Assembly (NCBI GenBank): GCA_030610815.1
Contig: JAUWRA010000005.1
Coordinates: 1 to 36,019, forward strand
From: Methanosarcinales archaeon
Lineage (GTDB): Archaea > Halobacteriota > Methanosarcinia > Methanosarcinales > Methanocomedenaceae
Reading direction: 5' to 3'
DNA: 36,019 nt
This document shows, piece after piece, positions 1 through 7,944 of this stretch. The notes beneath the pieces are model-generated. The model saw only the letters and a list, made by a program, of their open reading frames with translations. It had not been told where the DNA came from and did not search any database. Numbering within the stretch: position 1 is the stretch's first letter; every line of letters begins with the position of its first letter. The position numbers and the translations under genes were made by a program.

Positions 1-980
1 GTCTTGTTCATCTTCTGCTGTTTAAGACCCAGACTCCCATCCTCAACCCTCGTCTTCATTTCAACCAAAAAACCACTAAGATCAACATCAAGCGCAGACA
101 CCGGCTCATCTTTCACAATCTTCAGACACCTCCTGCTCTCAGCAGACATAGTATGCCGCCCGCTCCCATCCTGTTTCTCCATCCTGGAAAGAGCCTTGGA
201 CAGCGGAGCAAACAAACCCGCCAGGTTCGAATCAACCTCAGATATCTGACCCTTAAGGGTTCGGGCCTGCTCATCCAGTTCCCGTGCCCTGGTAAACTCA
301 TCACCCGCCTCTATCTCTTCCAGCCTCGCCTCTCCAGAACCCAGTTCAACCTTCAATGTCTCGTACTTGCCAGTGAGGTCATTGATGTTCTTCTGCCCTG
401 CCGGAATCTGCTGCTGCATCTGCCTGATAAGTTCAATATCCCCAGGCAGCTTATCATATGCCTCCAGTTCATCCTTTACCTCATTGATAGGGGCAACAAG
501 CTCATCCAGCAGGACATCCAGGTGCTTCAGCCCGCCCCAGATATCCTTATATTCCTCTGGAAAAAGTGCCTTGACATACTGCTGGCTCCTGACAGCGTTT
601 TCAAGGCAAGTCTTTAGTACTGATTTAGCATCCAGGTGGAATTGGTATGCTTCAGACGGGTCCGCATCCTCAGGGATTGCAGTCTTATCTATAATAACAT
701 CCAGGTTCTTTACAAGATTATCCCTGTTAGATGCGCCAGCCTTGGCTAAGCGCTTATACACCTTCTCACCAAAAGACGCATCCACCAGGCGCACTTTAGC
801 TTCAGAAAGGTCTTCAAGGGCAGTACTGATCTCAGTATACTTGTGCCCGATATGTGTCCTCAGGTCAGCAAATCTACTCTCGCCTTCCTTTTCCAGCCAA
901 GCCGCAAGCTCATTGGACTTAAGAGTCAGTTTGGAAGGTGCTTCGTCCTTTTTCCCGAAAATCTTCTCAATGAATTTCAA
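1..980 (-). CDS. Partial coiled-coil protein of unknown function (3' end outside window)
   Basis: The minus strand is open from the window edge to a TTG at 980; a TGA lies three codons upstream of that TTG, and no ATG occurs in the first ~180 codons, so TTG 980 is the best start. No clear ribosome site is visible, which leaves the start uncertain. About 326 residues are seen, beginning LKFIEKIFGKKDEAPSKL. The sequence is strongly charged and helical, with a long Glu/Lys/Leu/Gln-rich stretch (QMQQQIPAGQKNINDL and onward) that looks like coiled coil. There is no signal peptide, membrane segment or recognisable catalytic motif. It lies downstream of trpB2 in the same orientation, 74 nt away. I do not recognise the family; opposite-strand frames here are shadows. 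Confidence 0.6.
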   Translation of the reverse strand, partial: MKFIEKIFGKKDEAPSKLTLKSNELAAWLEKEGESRFADLRTHIGHKYTEISTALEDLSEAKVRLVDASFGEKVYKRLAKAGASNRDNLVKNLDVIIDKTAIPEDADPSEAYQFHLDAKSVLKTCLENAVRSQQYVKALFPEEYKDIWGGLKHLDVLLDELVAPINEVKDELEAYDKLPGDIELIRQMQQQIPAGQKNINDLTGKYETLKVELGSGEARLEEIEAGDEFTRARELDEQARTLKGQISEVDSNLAGLFAPLSKALSRMEKQDGSGRHTMSAESRRCLKIVKDEPVSALDVDLSGFLVEMKTRVEDGSLGLKQQKMNK

Positions 981-1054
981 ATATATTCAGGCTAAAAGGG
1001 TATTCAAAAATTAAAAAGTTATGGGAAGGATACCAGTCAGGCATCCATCTCATA

Positions 1055-2359
1055 TTATTCGTTTGTCATTTCACCACTGAAATAGGTATCGTATGCAGCC
1101 ATATCGAAATGACCGTGACCGCTAAAGTTGAACAGGATAGTCTTTTCCTCGCCAGTCTTCTTGCACTTCAGGGCCATATCAATGGCACACTTGATAGCAT
1201 GGGCCGCTTCCGGTGCAGGTACAATACCCTCTGTTCTGGCAAAGGTCTTAGCAGCATCAAATATCTCGGTCTGGTGGTATGCCACAGCCCTCATTATACC
1301 ATCCGCATACAGCTGGCTAATGATCGGGGAATCACCATGGTATCTCAGTCCGCCTGAATGTATTGGAGGCGGTACAAAGTCATGTCCCAGTGTATACATC
1401 TTAAGCAAGGGTGTCATCTCTGCCGTATCCCCGAAATCATACCTGAAATCTCCTCCTGTCAGGGTGGGACAAGCCGTTGGTTCCACAGCCACAAGATCAA
1501 TGTCCTTGTTATCCTTCATCTTATCGCGAACGAATGGGTAGCTGATACCTGAAAAGTTACTACCTCCACCCACGCAGCCAATAATAACATCCGGATAATC
1601 ATCCACCATATCCATTTGCAGTTTCGCTTCCAGGCCGATCACTGTCTGGTGCAGCATAACGTGGTTCAACACGCTACCCAGTGCATACTTGGTATTGTCA
1701 TGGGTTGCGGCATCTTCCACAGCCTCGCTGATGGCAATCCCAAGACTGCCTGAAGTATCAGGATGTTTTTCAAGGATAGACCTGCCAGCCTGTGTTTCGG
1801 TACTGGGTGAGGGTATGACATTAGCACCCCACAGGTTAATTAGGGATTTACGGTAGGGTTTCTGGTAAAAACTTGATTTTACCATATATACCTTACATTC
1901 CAGGTCAAATAAAGAGCAAGCGAAAGCCAGGGCACTGCCCCACTGTCCTGCTCCGGTTTCGGTGGAAAGGCGTTCTACACCCTCTTTCATATTAAAATAT
2001 GCCTGGGCGATAGCTGTATTGGGCTTATGGCTGCCTGGCGGGCTTACTCCTTCATTCTTATAATAGATCCTGGCAGGTGTCTTGAGGGCAGCTTCCAGGC
2101 GGTGTGCCCTGTATATGGGAGAAGGTCTCCACAGGCGGTAAATATCCCTTACTTCTTCAGGAATGTCAATGAACCTGTCCTGGCTCATTTCCTGTTCAAT
2201 AAGACTCATTGGGAATATGGGTGAAAGGTCGTCCGGTCCGATAGGCTCTTTGGTCGCAGGGTTCAGCGGCGGTTCAAGGGGAGTCGGAAGGTCGGGCAGT
2301 ATGTTGTACCATTGCTTTGGAAGCTCGTTTTCGTCAAGTATGATTTTTGTTCTTTCCAT
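1055..2359 (-). CDS. trpB2: Tryptophan synthase beta chain, TrpB2 type
   Basis: This is a PLP-dependent enzyme of the TrpB2 branch, 434 aa, the usual length for that branch. It is expected to condense indole with serine to give tryptophan. The PLP lysine is Lys112 in [10 protein letters not shown], and the phosphate-binding glycine loop is GCVGGGSN. The extended N-terminal segment ([14 protein letters not shown]) and [11 protein letters not shown] are typical of TrpB2 rather than TrpB1. No trpA or other trp gene is adjacent, as is common for TrpB2, which often stands alone and may act as a stand-alone indole-salvage or serine-using enzyme. The start ATG is followed by ERTKIILDE, and the upstream AT-rich region holds the likely promoter. 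The family call is secure; the physiological role is inferred. Confidence 0.93.
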   Translation of the reverse strand: MERTKIILDENELPKQWYNILPDLPTPLEPPLNPATKEPIGPDDLSPIFPMSLIEQEMSQDRFIDIPEEVRDIYRLWRPSPIYRAHRLEAALKTPARIYYKNEGVSPPGSHKPNTAIAQAYFNMKEGVERLSTETGAGQWGSALAFACSLFDLECKVYMVKSSFYQKPYRKSLINLWGANVIPSPSTETQAGRSILEKHPDTSGSLGIAISEAVEDAATHDNTKYALGSVLNHVMLHQTVIGLEAKLQMDMVDDYPDVIIGCVGGGSNFSGISYPFVRDKMKDNKDIDLVAVEPTACPTLTGGDFRYDFGDTAEMTPLLKMYTLGHDFVPPPIHSGGLRYHGDSPIISQLYADGIMRAVAYHQTEIFDAAKTFARTEGIVPAPEAAHAIKCAIDMALKCKKTGEEKTILFNFSGHGHFDMAAYDTYFSGEMTNE

Positions 2360-2865
2360 GTTAAATCACAGCCATTTTGAATAATAGATATGAATATTTT
2401 AGCACTTTTTAAAATACAGTTATTTTGGCATTTGTCGCATACTCATATTATCTGGATTTATGCCGGTGCAAATCGAAACCAGTGCAAATCACTGTTAATT
2501 AATGCTTTGTAATAACTGAAAAATATATTGTGCTATATATTTGTAATAACATTATATTAATAATAGTATATTAATCTAACTTTTTATGATCTCAGCCACT
2601 TTTATATATGGATTGAAACTTTAGGAATGGATATGCAGATACGCTTTAATCATTATGATTGGAGCACTTTTACTCCATATGGAAAACCAATATAGGAATA
2701 TTTTACACTCCCTTTTTTTCCACAAAATTACAAGAAAAACCTCCTATCACCCGGATTTACCTGAGTACATAATCTTATAGATCTATACAGTAAGAAAATG
2801 TATACTAATTCGGAAGCAAGGGTTTTAGGAAGTACTGATTTTTTATTTTCCTTGTTTAGCCACCA
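2360..2865. other. 506-nt AT-rich intergenic region
   Basis: There is no credible gene here. It separates trpB2 (leaving to the left) from the 3' end of the unknown gene at 2866. It is very AT-rich, with several TATA-like runs around 2530-2580, and GTGCAAATC occurs twice near 2466 and 2483. Near its right side it carries one copy of a motif also found downstream of mtrH. The trpB2 promoter should lie just right of 2360. Confidence 0.5.
2761..2798 (+). repeat. Dispersed short repeat, copy 1 (GAGTACAYAATCTTATAGATC core)
   Basis: The core GAGTACATAATCTTATAGAT is nearly identical to 25181-25217, where the only differences are CAC for CAT and one missing base after GATC. Both copies lie in the same orientation just beyond the 3' end of a minus-strand gene (here the 2866 gene, there mtrH), so a role in transcript 3' ends is possible. 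Confidence 0.6.
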
Positions 2866-3576
2866 TCAACCCACACAATAAGTAACCATCTTACGGTCCT
2901 GCTTCAGATCCTCTGGGTCGTCCTCCACGTCCACATGTGGCACCCCGTACTCATCGTTCATCTCTGCCACAATTGTCTTAAAATCCGACCCTGCCATCAA
3001 TTCCTTCAACAGCACCACAACGGGCCCGATAATAATATAATTGCAGAACCACTGATGCAGTATCAGGTCCACCCCTTCATATCCCACATACTCCCGGAAC
3101 ACGTCCCTGTAATACATCTCACTCTTGCAGCAATCAAGGTAATACAACTGGTATGGTTTCCTGTCCGGATGACTGAATCCTTCCTTCATGGCATCGGTAA
3201 AGCAGCTCACATCATCGCTCAGGCTCAAGTGTTTCCCGTATCCCGCATGGCTTTTAAGATATACCATGTCCTCATATGCCAGTGATTCCCGCCAGAGTTC
3301 CTGCAGGTTCCCTGAATAACTCCGGCCATGGACCAGCCTTATCCGTGCCCTGATACTGTTACCATCATAGTTGAACACAGTTTCAAAGGTATCCATCCCG
3401 ACCTTGTGTCCGGTAAGTTCAAAACCGATCTTCTTAAGTTTGAGCCTGGCTCCCTGGAAGACACTGTAATCATAAAAAGCACCGAATGGGTCAGGTCCTA
3501 TCAGGAGGGTGGCATTGAATTTGCCGTCACCAAACATCATATCATATCTGGGGGCAGTACGGGCAGTTATTGTCAT
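2866..3576 (-). CDS. Unknown protein, possible caspase-like His/Cys dyad
   Basis: This 236-aa protein has no signal peptide or clear membrane segment, although IIIGPVVVLL near residue 181 is hydrophobic. I do not recognise the family. Two segments recall clan CD peptidases (caspase/metacaspase/gingipain): a hydrophobic strand ending in His-Ala-Gly (MVYLKSHAGYG, His110) and, about 40 residues later, a strand ending D-x-C-x-S (LYYLDCCKS, Cys150). The spacing suits that fold, but the rest of the protein does not show the family clearly, so peptidase activity is only a suggestion. The gene is divergent from the cupin gene at 3722, sharing a 145-nt intergenic region with a perfect 9-bp inverted repeat. 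The N-terminus MTITARTAPRYDMMFGDG is the only sensible start. Confidence 0.75.
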   Translation of the reverse strand: MTITARTAPRYDMMFGDGKFNATLLIGPDPFGAFYDYSVFQGARLKLKKIGFELTGHKVGMDTFETVFNYDGNSIRARIRLVHGRSYSGNLQELWRESLAYEDMVYLKSHAGYGKHLSLSDDVSCFTDAMKEGFSHPDRKPYQLYYLDCCKSEMYYRDVFREYVGYEGVDLILHQWFCNYIIIGPVVVLLKELMAGSDFKTIVAEMNDEYGVPHVDVEDDPEDLKQDRKMVTYCVG

Positions 3577-3638
3577 TTTGTGGCTTTTTGTCTATTTTTT
3601 ACAAATATAACATTAACGTTCAATGAAAAGCTGGAGTG

Positions 3639-3673
3639 TTATCCTGATAAAAACCCACCTGACTTCAGGATAA
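3639..3673. promoter_or_regulatory. Perfect 9-bp inverted repeat between divergent genes
   Basis: TTATCCTGA (3639-3647) and TCAGGATAA (3665-3673) are perfect inverted copies separated by 17 nt. They lie between the start of the minus-strand gene at 3576 and the plus-strand cupin gene at 3722. This is a reasonable place for a shared operator; a transcript hairpin is the alternative. Confidence 0.4.
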
Positions 3674-3721
3674 TATTATAATTAAGAAGGTATTGGTTAT
3701 TTAAGAAACGGAGAATTTTAA

Positions 3722-4045
3722 ATGGATATACAGGTCATAGATTTTGAAAAGGAAGTATGTAAACTGGAATCGCCCCGCCGCCCCCATGATATGGTGTTCA
3801 TTGACGACTCTCTGCTTCGCGCCGTGCTGTGTGAGGGGGAAGGAAAATGGTACGTCCACGATTACGACGAGTTCTTCCTTCACCACAAGGGAGAAGTTGT
3901 CATTGAATCAGACAATTCTACCATTGAGTTGAAACCGGGCACAGGCATACTGGTGCCTGCTGGAGTGCGGCACAGGACCAACTCAGAGGAACCGGCTGTG
4001 TTCTTTGTATTCAGGCACAAGCAGACTGCCTGCATGCTGGCGTAG
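3722..4045 (+). CDS. Small cupin-domain protein
   Basis: This 107-aa protein is a single cupin barrel. The second cupin motif is clear: ELKPGTGILVPAGVRHRT, with the proline-glycine turn and the metal-ligand histidine near the end. The first motif is altered: HDYDEFFLHHKGEVVIE carries the acidic and histidine residues of a metal site in a non-standard spacing. Such proteins bind a metal and act as isomerases, dioxygenases or sensors; the substrate cannot be read from sequence. The start ATG follows an AT-rich stretch without a strong ribosome site, so the message may be leaderless. The membrane-protein gene begins 10 nt after the stop, suggesting co-transcription. Confidence 0.82.
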   Translation: MDIQVIDFEKEVCKLESPRRPHDMVFIDDSLLRAVLCEGEGKWYVHDYDEFFLHHKGEVVIESDNSTIELKPGTGILVPAGVRHRTNSEEPAVFFVFRHKQTACMLA

Positions 4046-4055
4046 GGGAGGATGA

Positions 4056-4688
4056 ATGGGGATGGGTTTCCTGGAAAAACTTGAAGACATTAATCTTCCC
4101 ATAGTCCTGCTCCTGGCCCAACTGGTTACCTATCCTTTTGCCATAGGCATCAGGAACCATGAGGACCCGGTTGGCAATGTTATCAGTGCCCTACTCATCA
4201 TAATTCCTGTATTTGCCATGCTGGGCCTTGTCCTGAGGCTATTTTTTAAAAGGATACATACGGGAAAAAATATGGTGATATTTCTTGACCACAGGGGAGT
4301 TAAGCTTAAAGAGATTCCAGGTCTTATCGGCATCATGATACCCATGTCGTTCGTAATGCTCATCGTGCTGCTTTACGGCATTATCCTCTTCATCTATTTC
4401 TTCTTTATTACCATACCTATGTACCTCATTTTCAGGTTAGGTAAGAAAAAGGGCATGAGGTATCTGCTGAAATGGCTGTTCAGACTGGAGGCAAAGGTAT
4501 GCATAAGGCTTAGGCAGTACGAACGGCTGGGATATGTGCTGCCATTTGTTTTCGGCACACTGTTCTCGCTGGTACTGACCCAGGGACATATAGCGCTGGG
4601 ATTGCTGTACATGCTGATACTGATGCAGTTCTCATTTGTGGTGGCATTGTATAATGTGATCGGGCAGCAGGAAGTGATTGTCGGGTAA
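4056..4688 (+). CDS. Integral membrane protein of unknown function
   Basis: This 210-aa protein has about five hydrophobic spans (roughly residues 13-30, 43-65, 88-130 as one or two spans, 162-178 and 180-203) separated by basic loops such as FKRIHTGKN and RLGKKKGMRYLLKWLF. There is no catalytic or transport motif that I recognise. GGGGAGGATGA at 4045-4055 fits a start at ATG 4056 (MGMGF) or at ATG 4062 (MGF), with the second better spaced. It follows the cupin gene closely and is probably in the same transcript. The positive-inside pattern suggests an inner-membrane protein of the archaeal cell. Confidence 0.75.
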   Translation: MGMGFLEKLEDINLPIVLLLAQLVTYPFAIGIRNHEDPVGNVISALLIIIPVFAMLGLVLRLFFKRIHTGKNMVIFLDHRGVKLKEIPGLIGIMIPMSFVMLIVLLYGIILFIYFFFITIPMYLIFRLGKKKGMRYLLKWLFRLEAKVCIRLRQYERLGYVLPFVFGTLFSLVLTQGHIALGLLYMLILMQFSFVVALYNVIGQQEVIVG

Positions 4689-4721
4689 ATGGTTTTATCA
4701 GTGTCTTGCCTGATAGATTAC

Positions 4722-4740
4722 TTTTATAAAATTTTTATAA
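4722..4740 (+). promoter_or_regulatory. Candidate TATA boxes for the PASTA cassette
   Basis: TTTTATAAA (4722-4730) and TTTTTATAA (4732-4740) are strong archaeal TATA-like sites about 100 nt upstream of the first gene of the four-gene cassette. No better promoter is visible between 4689 and 4838. Confidence 0.35.
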
Positions 4741-4838
4741 ATTTATAACAAATAATCAAATCAATCAAAAGACATAAGTATTTTAAAATTCATGATTATT
4801 ATGCATATCAAAGAAGTTATTTTTAGGAGAGTTGACAA

Positions 4839-5447
4839 ATGGTTTCAGTTGGACAAGAATTATTAAACGTTCCCTTTGGTGAAATGATAAGAGAAATGGC
4901 CCTCGCTATTGCAGAGGGACAGATGGCCCTTGATATGAACTCAGTAAAAGTCGCACAGGCACTCGCAGACACGGAACTGGAAGTAGGAAGCGTGGTGATG
5001 TACATTGAAGAAACTGTTGATGCAGACGGCAACGTCACAGCAACTGATGTGGTTACTAATGATGCGCCCATGTCACTGCTCACCTATGGTCTTGAACCCA
5101 GGTTCTATGAATTTACTGAATCTATCATTGAGGTAAAGATGGCTATCTCAATGAAAAGGGAAATGTCGACTGAGAAAAAATACGGAAGGGAATTCAATTT
5201 AACGAACAAAAGTAAAGTAAGCGGCAGTATTAGTACTGGTGGTTTGACCAGTTTTCTGTTCGGTAAAGCATCTACAAAATTTGAAAATACCACAACAGTG
5301 GCATATTCATCAACCTACGATGCAAAATACAGTTCCAAGTATTCATTCAAAGAATCGGGCACAAGCCTGCTGCGTACCACATTAAAGCCTGTACCCCCCC
5401 CATCCAGAGTAGTACCAACAATAAAAGTTATAGAAGCATCCACATAA
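4839..5447 (+). CDS. Unknown protein, first gene of PASTA/HhH cassette (DUF2589-like?)
   Basis: This 202-aa soluble protein has no signal peptide or membrane span. The N-terminus is an amphipathic helix region (GQELLNVPFGEMIREMALAI) followed by DMNSVKVAQALAD. A strand-rich centre contains IIEVKMAISMKREM, then a Gly/Ser/Thr-rich segment (residues ~125-170), and a C-terminus ending in KPVPPPSRVV. The next gene has the same architecture in shorter form: MALTMK in place of MAISMK, and SIPPSSQIV at the end. The layout loosely recalls DUF2589 proteins, but I cannot confirm that. The start ATG is preceded by AGGAGAG at a good distance. It is followed 41 nt later by its paralogue. Function unknown; its neighbours suggest a multi-protein assembly. 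Confidence 0.8.
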   Translation: MVSVGQELLNVPFGEMIREMALAIAEGQMALDMNSVKVAQALADTELEVGSVVMYIEETVDADGNVTATDVVTNDAPMSLLTYGLEPRFYEFTESIIEVKMAISMKREMSTEKKYGREFNLTNKSKVSGSISTGGLTSFLFGKASTKFENTTTVAYSSTYDAKYSSKYSFKESGTSLLRTTLKPVPPPSRVVPTIKVIEAST

Positions 5448-5488
5448 CGGTTATCTCCTCCCCATTTATTTTTTTTGGAGATACAATC

Positions 5489-5896
5489 ATGGCCAACAGT
5501 AATACTAAGATAATCTCGGAAGTATTGGTAAATCCTTTATCCAGGATAATCACAGAAGTCGGAAAATCCATTTCCGAAACACAACAGGCAATGGATAGAA
5601 ATTCCATTGACACCCAGCTTGCTATTGATAACGATGAGATTTTGAGCCAATATGATATCCAGGCTACATGGCATCATATTCCAGAGGTAGAACTTGAACT
5701 CAAAATGGCACTCACAATGAAATGCAAAGAAGAAAAAGATTCGAAAGGAGTGATTCGAGGTTATCGGCACATATTACATGCCGCACCATTGAATGCATCA
5801 TATAAAAACTACCATGAATATGATGTGGAAGGGGCAAGTACCGTTAAAGCCAAGTTTGTCTCAATCCCGCCTTCCAGCCAAATTGTGAGTGAATAG
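5489..5896 (+). CDS. Unknown protein, paralogue of the preceding gene
   Basis: This 135-aa protein aligns by eye with the upstream 202-aa protein. PLSRIITEVGKSISETQQAM matches PFGEMIREMALAIAEGQMAL, VELELKMALTMK matches IIEVKMAISMK, and VKAKFVSIPPSSQIV matches LRTTLKPVPPPSRVV. It lacks the acidic middle insertion and the Ser/Thr-rich segment of the longer copy. It has no signal peptide, membrane segment or catalytic motif. Its 3' end runs up against or overlaps the PASTA gene, depending on that gene's start. An ancient tandem duplication followed by specialisation is the simplest reading; the two may form hetero-oligomers. Confidence 0.8.
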   Translation: MANSNTKIISEVLVNPLSRIITEVGKSISETQQAMDRNSIDTQLAIDNDEILSQYDIQATWHHIPEVELELKMALTMKCKEEKDSKGVIRGYRHILHAAPLNASYKNYHEYDVEGASTVKAKFVSIPPSSQIVSE

Positions 5897-5921
5897 ATTC
5901 AGGTATGAGAATGAGGATGAT

Positions 5922-7646
5922 ATGACTTTCATTACTAATCTTCGGCAAAACCTGAAAGACCTCAGGATCGCAAAGGAAATTGACGATGCAAGTCTCATCG
6001 AAGTCCGCAATACCATTGATAATGTGGAAGTTGAACTGCAAAACAAGGATAGACTGATAAACGAGCTGAGAAATAATACCAATACTATCATATCTGAGAA
6101 AATCGTGCTCGAACAGGAGAACATTGTCCGGTCGAACCAAATTGCCGGATTATTAGAGGAAAAAGCAAACCTCGAAAATAATATCCGGATACTCCAGCAA
6201 GAGCGAGCACAGATTCCATCGAAAAACCTGGTAACCACGTTCAGGCAATCCCTGGACAGCATGGCCGGAAAGCTTGATGAGCCAGAGTCAAAGGCAAACT
6301 ACATTATCAGCAGCATGAATGTGAAACTAAGGACAAACCTTTCCTTACAAGATGATGAACTCCAGTTCCAGCTGCCTAAGCCAGATGATATCATCCCTCC
6401 TGAAAATCTCAGCACGATTGAATTCACAATAAGATCAACACCTAAAGAACTTGATCTTTCTGAATATATTGAAGTACCAGACCTCACAGGAATGACCTTG
6501 GAAGAGGCAGAGTATGCAATAACTGATGCCGGTTTCAAACCGGGTACGACCAGTGAGAAGAATAGTAATTCACCCCAGGGTATGGTCATTGACCAGATGC
6601 CCTCGGCTTGTTCATTAGCAATCCCCGGGGCTGCCATTGACATAACGATCTCAAAGATCATTTATGTGGAAATGCCAAATATCGTTGGGCTGGATATTGA
6701 CAGTGGAGAGGAGGTTCTAATAAACAGCCAGCTTGAAGTGGGAGAAATTACAGAGCAATCATCAAAATCCACATCAGGAACCATCCTGAACCAAAGTATT
6801 GAGGCAGGAACAAACACATTGATCGGTACGCCTGTTGACATTGTAATAGCAGCAAGAGAAACTGTGGAAGTTCCCGGACTTATCGGTAAAAAGCTGGATA
6901 TGGCAAAATACCTGATACGTTCAGCAAAACTAAAACCTGGGAATATCGTAAAGCAGGTCAGTACAAAGAAAGCAGATACGGTACTTGAACAGGACCCGCC
7001 AGCAGGTACAGCGGTTCTGGAAGGTGAATGTGTGGATCTGGTAATCTCTATTATTGAAGCCCTTAAAGTTCCGGATGTCACTGGAAAGCTCATCAATGAA
7101 GCCAGGACAATACTGGAAAACAAGGAATTGAGAATAGGAAGGATCATTAAACGCACAAGTACCCTGGGTACAGGTACTGTCCTGGACCAGAATCCAAAAG
7201 CCGGTACAGAGGTTGATGCGGGAATGACATTGGACCTGATAGTGGCAAACCAGGATATTGAAATGATCGAAGGTATCGGACCTGAAAGAGGTTCAAAACT
7301 GAAGGATATAGGCATCAATACCATCAAAGACCTGGCTGTTGCAGATACTGAAACTGTGGGTGAACTGGTTGGCAAAAGTACTGCAACGAAATTTATTTCC
7401 ATGGCAAAACTCATTGACAGCACTTCACAAATTGGCAGTTTGGGGATTGACAGGCAATCGTCAGAACTTCTGGTAAAGGCGGGCGGAATCTATTCTGTTG
7501 ATACGCTGAAGAATGCCGAGGCCGGTGAGCTGTACAATTTATGCGAGGAAGCGATTGCTTCAGGCAAAGTAGAGGTTCCAATGGATTATTCCCTTACACA
7601 GGATGCAGTGAAAAGGTGGGTAGAACTGGCACAACCGGATAGATAA
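5922..7646 (+). CDS. Cytoplasmic coiled-coil / PASTA x4 / helix-hairpin-helix protein
   Basis: Residues below are counted from an alternative GTG start at 5889. ATG 5922 (MTFITNLRQ) is preferred because GAGGATGAT sits directly before it. Residues ~25-110 are coiled coil (EVELQNKDRLINELRNN). Residues ~115-185 resemble the two small upstream proteins (NVKLRTNLSL, LPKPDDIIPPENLS). Four PASTA repeats follow at about 194-256, 258-322, 325-388 and 391-453, each beginning V-P-x-(L/V/I)-x-G or similar (EVPDLTGM, EMPNIVGL, EVPGLIGK, KVPDVTGK). The C-terminus, from EGIGPERGSKLKDIGI, is a helix-hairpin-helix region of the DUF4332 type. PASTA domains usually sit outside the cell on kinases or penicillin-binding proteins; here there is no signal peptide, membrane span or kinase. 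I infer a scaffold; partners are probably the neighbouring gene products. Confidence 0.85.
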   Translation: MTFITNLRQNLKDLRIAKEIDDASLIEVRNTIDNVEVELQNKDRLINELRNNTNTIISEKIVLEQENIVRSNQIAGLLEEKANLENNIRILQQERAQIPSKNLVTTFRQSLDSMAGKLDEPESKANYIISSMNVKLRTNLSLQDDELQFQLPKPDDIIPPENLSTIEFTIRSTPKELDLSEYIEVPDLTGMTLEEAEYAITDAGFKPGTTSEKNSNSPQGMVIDQMPSACSLAIPGAAIDITISKIIYVEMPNIVGLDIDSGEEVLINSQLEVGEITEQSSKSTSGTILNQSIEAGTNTLIGTPVDIVIAARETVEVPGLIGKKLDMAKYLIRSAKLKPGNIVKQVSTKKADTVLEQDPPAGTAVLEGECVDLVISIIEALKVPDVTGKLINEARTILENKELRIGRIIKRTSTLGTGTVLDQNPKAGTEVDAGMTLDLIVANQDIEMIEGIGPERGSKLKDIGINTIKDLAVADTETVGELVGKSTATKFISMAKLIDSTSQIGSLGIDRQSSELLVKAGGIYSVDTLKNAEAGELYNLCEEAIASGKVEVPMDYSLTQDAVKRWVELAQPDR

Positions 7647-7649
7647 AAC

Positions 7650-7892
7650 ATGGTTTTTGAAACCTATCTGATCAGCCTTAATGATAGTATTTCTTCCACT
7701 GAAGTGGAACATATTTTAAAAACACTTACAAGTTTAGGCGGGAATGTCAATATGGTTGTGAAAAGGAGTATCATTGCCAGTTTCGATAGTGCCCATTTGG
7801 ATATCATCAGGAAAAAAACAGGCGTCAAACTGGTAGGCGGCATTAATTTTAAGGGACGAAAGGTAAGGAAGATCGTGAAAAGGGAGTCATGA
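7650..7892 (+). CDS. 80-aa protein, possibly I9-propeptide-like fold
   Basis: The ATG lies 3 nt after the stop of the PASTA gene, so the two are almost certainly co-translated. The sequence begins [20 protein letters not shown] and shows a beta-alpha-beta-beta-alpha-beta pattern: a strand YLISL, a helix [14 protein letters not shown], a strand [13 protein letters not shown], a helix [12 protein letters not shown], and a strand VKLVGGI. This order, and the segment [20 protein letters not shown], resembles subtilisin-propeptide/inhibitor I9 domains, which act as protease inhibitors or chaperones. That link is by eye only. The C-terminus is strongly basic ([13 protein letters not shown]). No protease gene is nearby. 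Confidence 0.75.
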   Translation: MVFETYLISLNDSISSTEVEHILKTLTSLGGNVNMVVKRSIIASFDSAHLDIIRKKTGVKLVGGINFKGRKVRKIVKRES

Positions 7893-7944
7893 TCAACCAT
7901 GCTGCAATAATTTTATTATATTTCCGCCCCTATACATTCATCCT

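Noticed and set aside
153-1014. Plus-strand reading frames over the first kilobase
   Set aside because: They are shadows; the minus-strand frame is continuously open, with a normal charged protein composition, whereas the plus-strand frames are Ser/Leu/Cys-rich and overlap one another.
6662-7423. Minus-strand 253-aa frame inside the PASTA gene
   Set aside because: Its Ser/Thr/Pro/Val-rich composition is the mirror of the PASTA repeats on the other strand; no ribosome site or family match.
5922-7646. PASTA protein as a Ser/Thr kinase or penicillin-binding protein
   Set aside because: There is no kinase or transpeptidase domain and no membrane span or signal peptide; only the PASTA repeats are shared.
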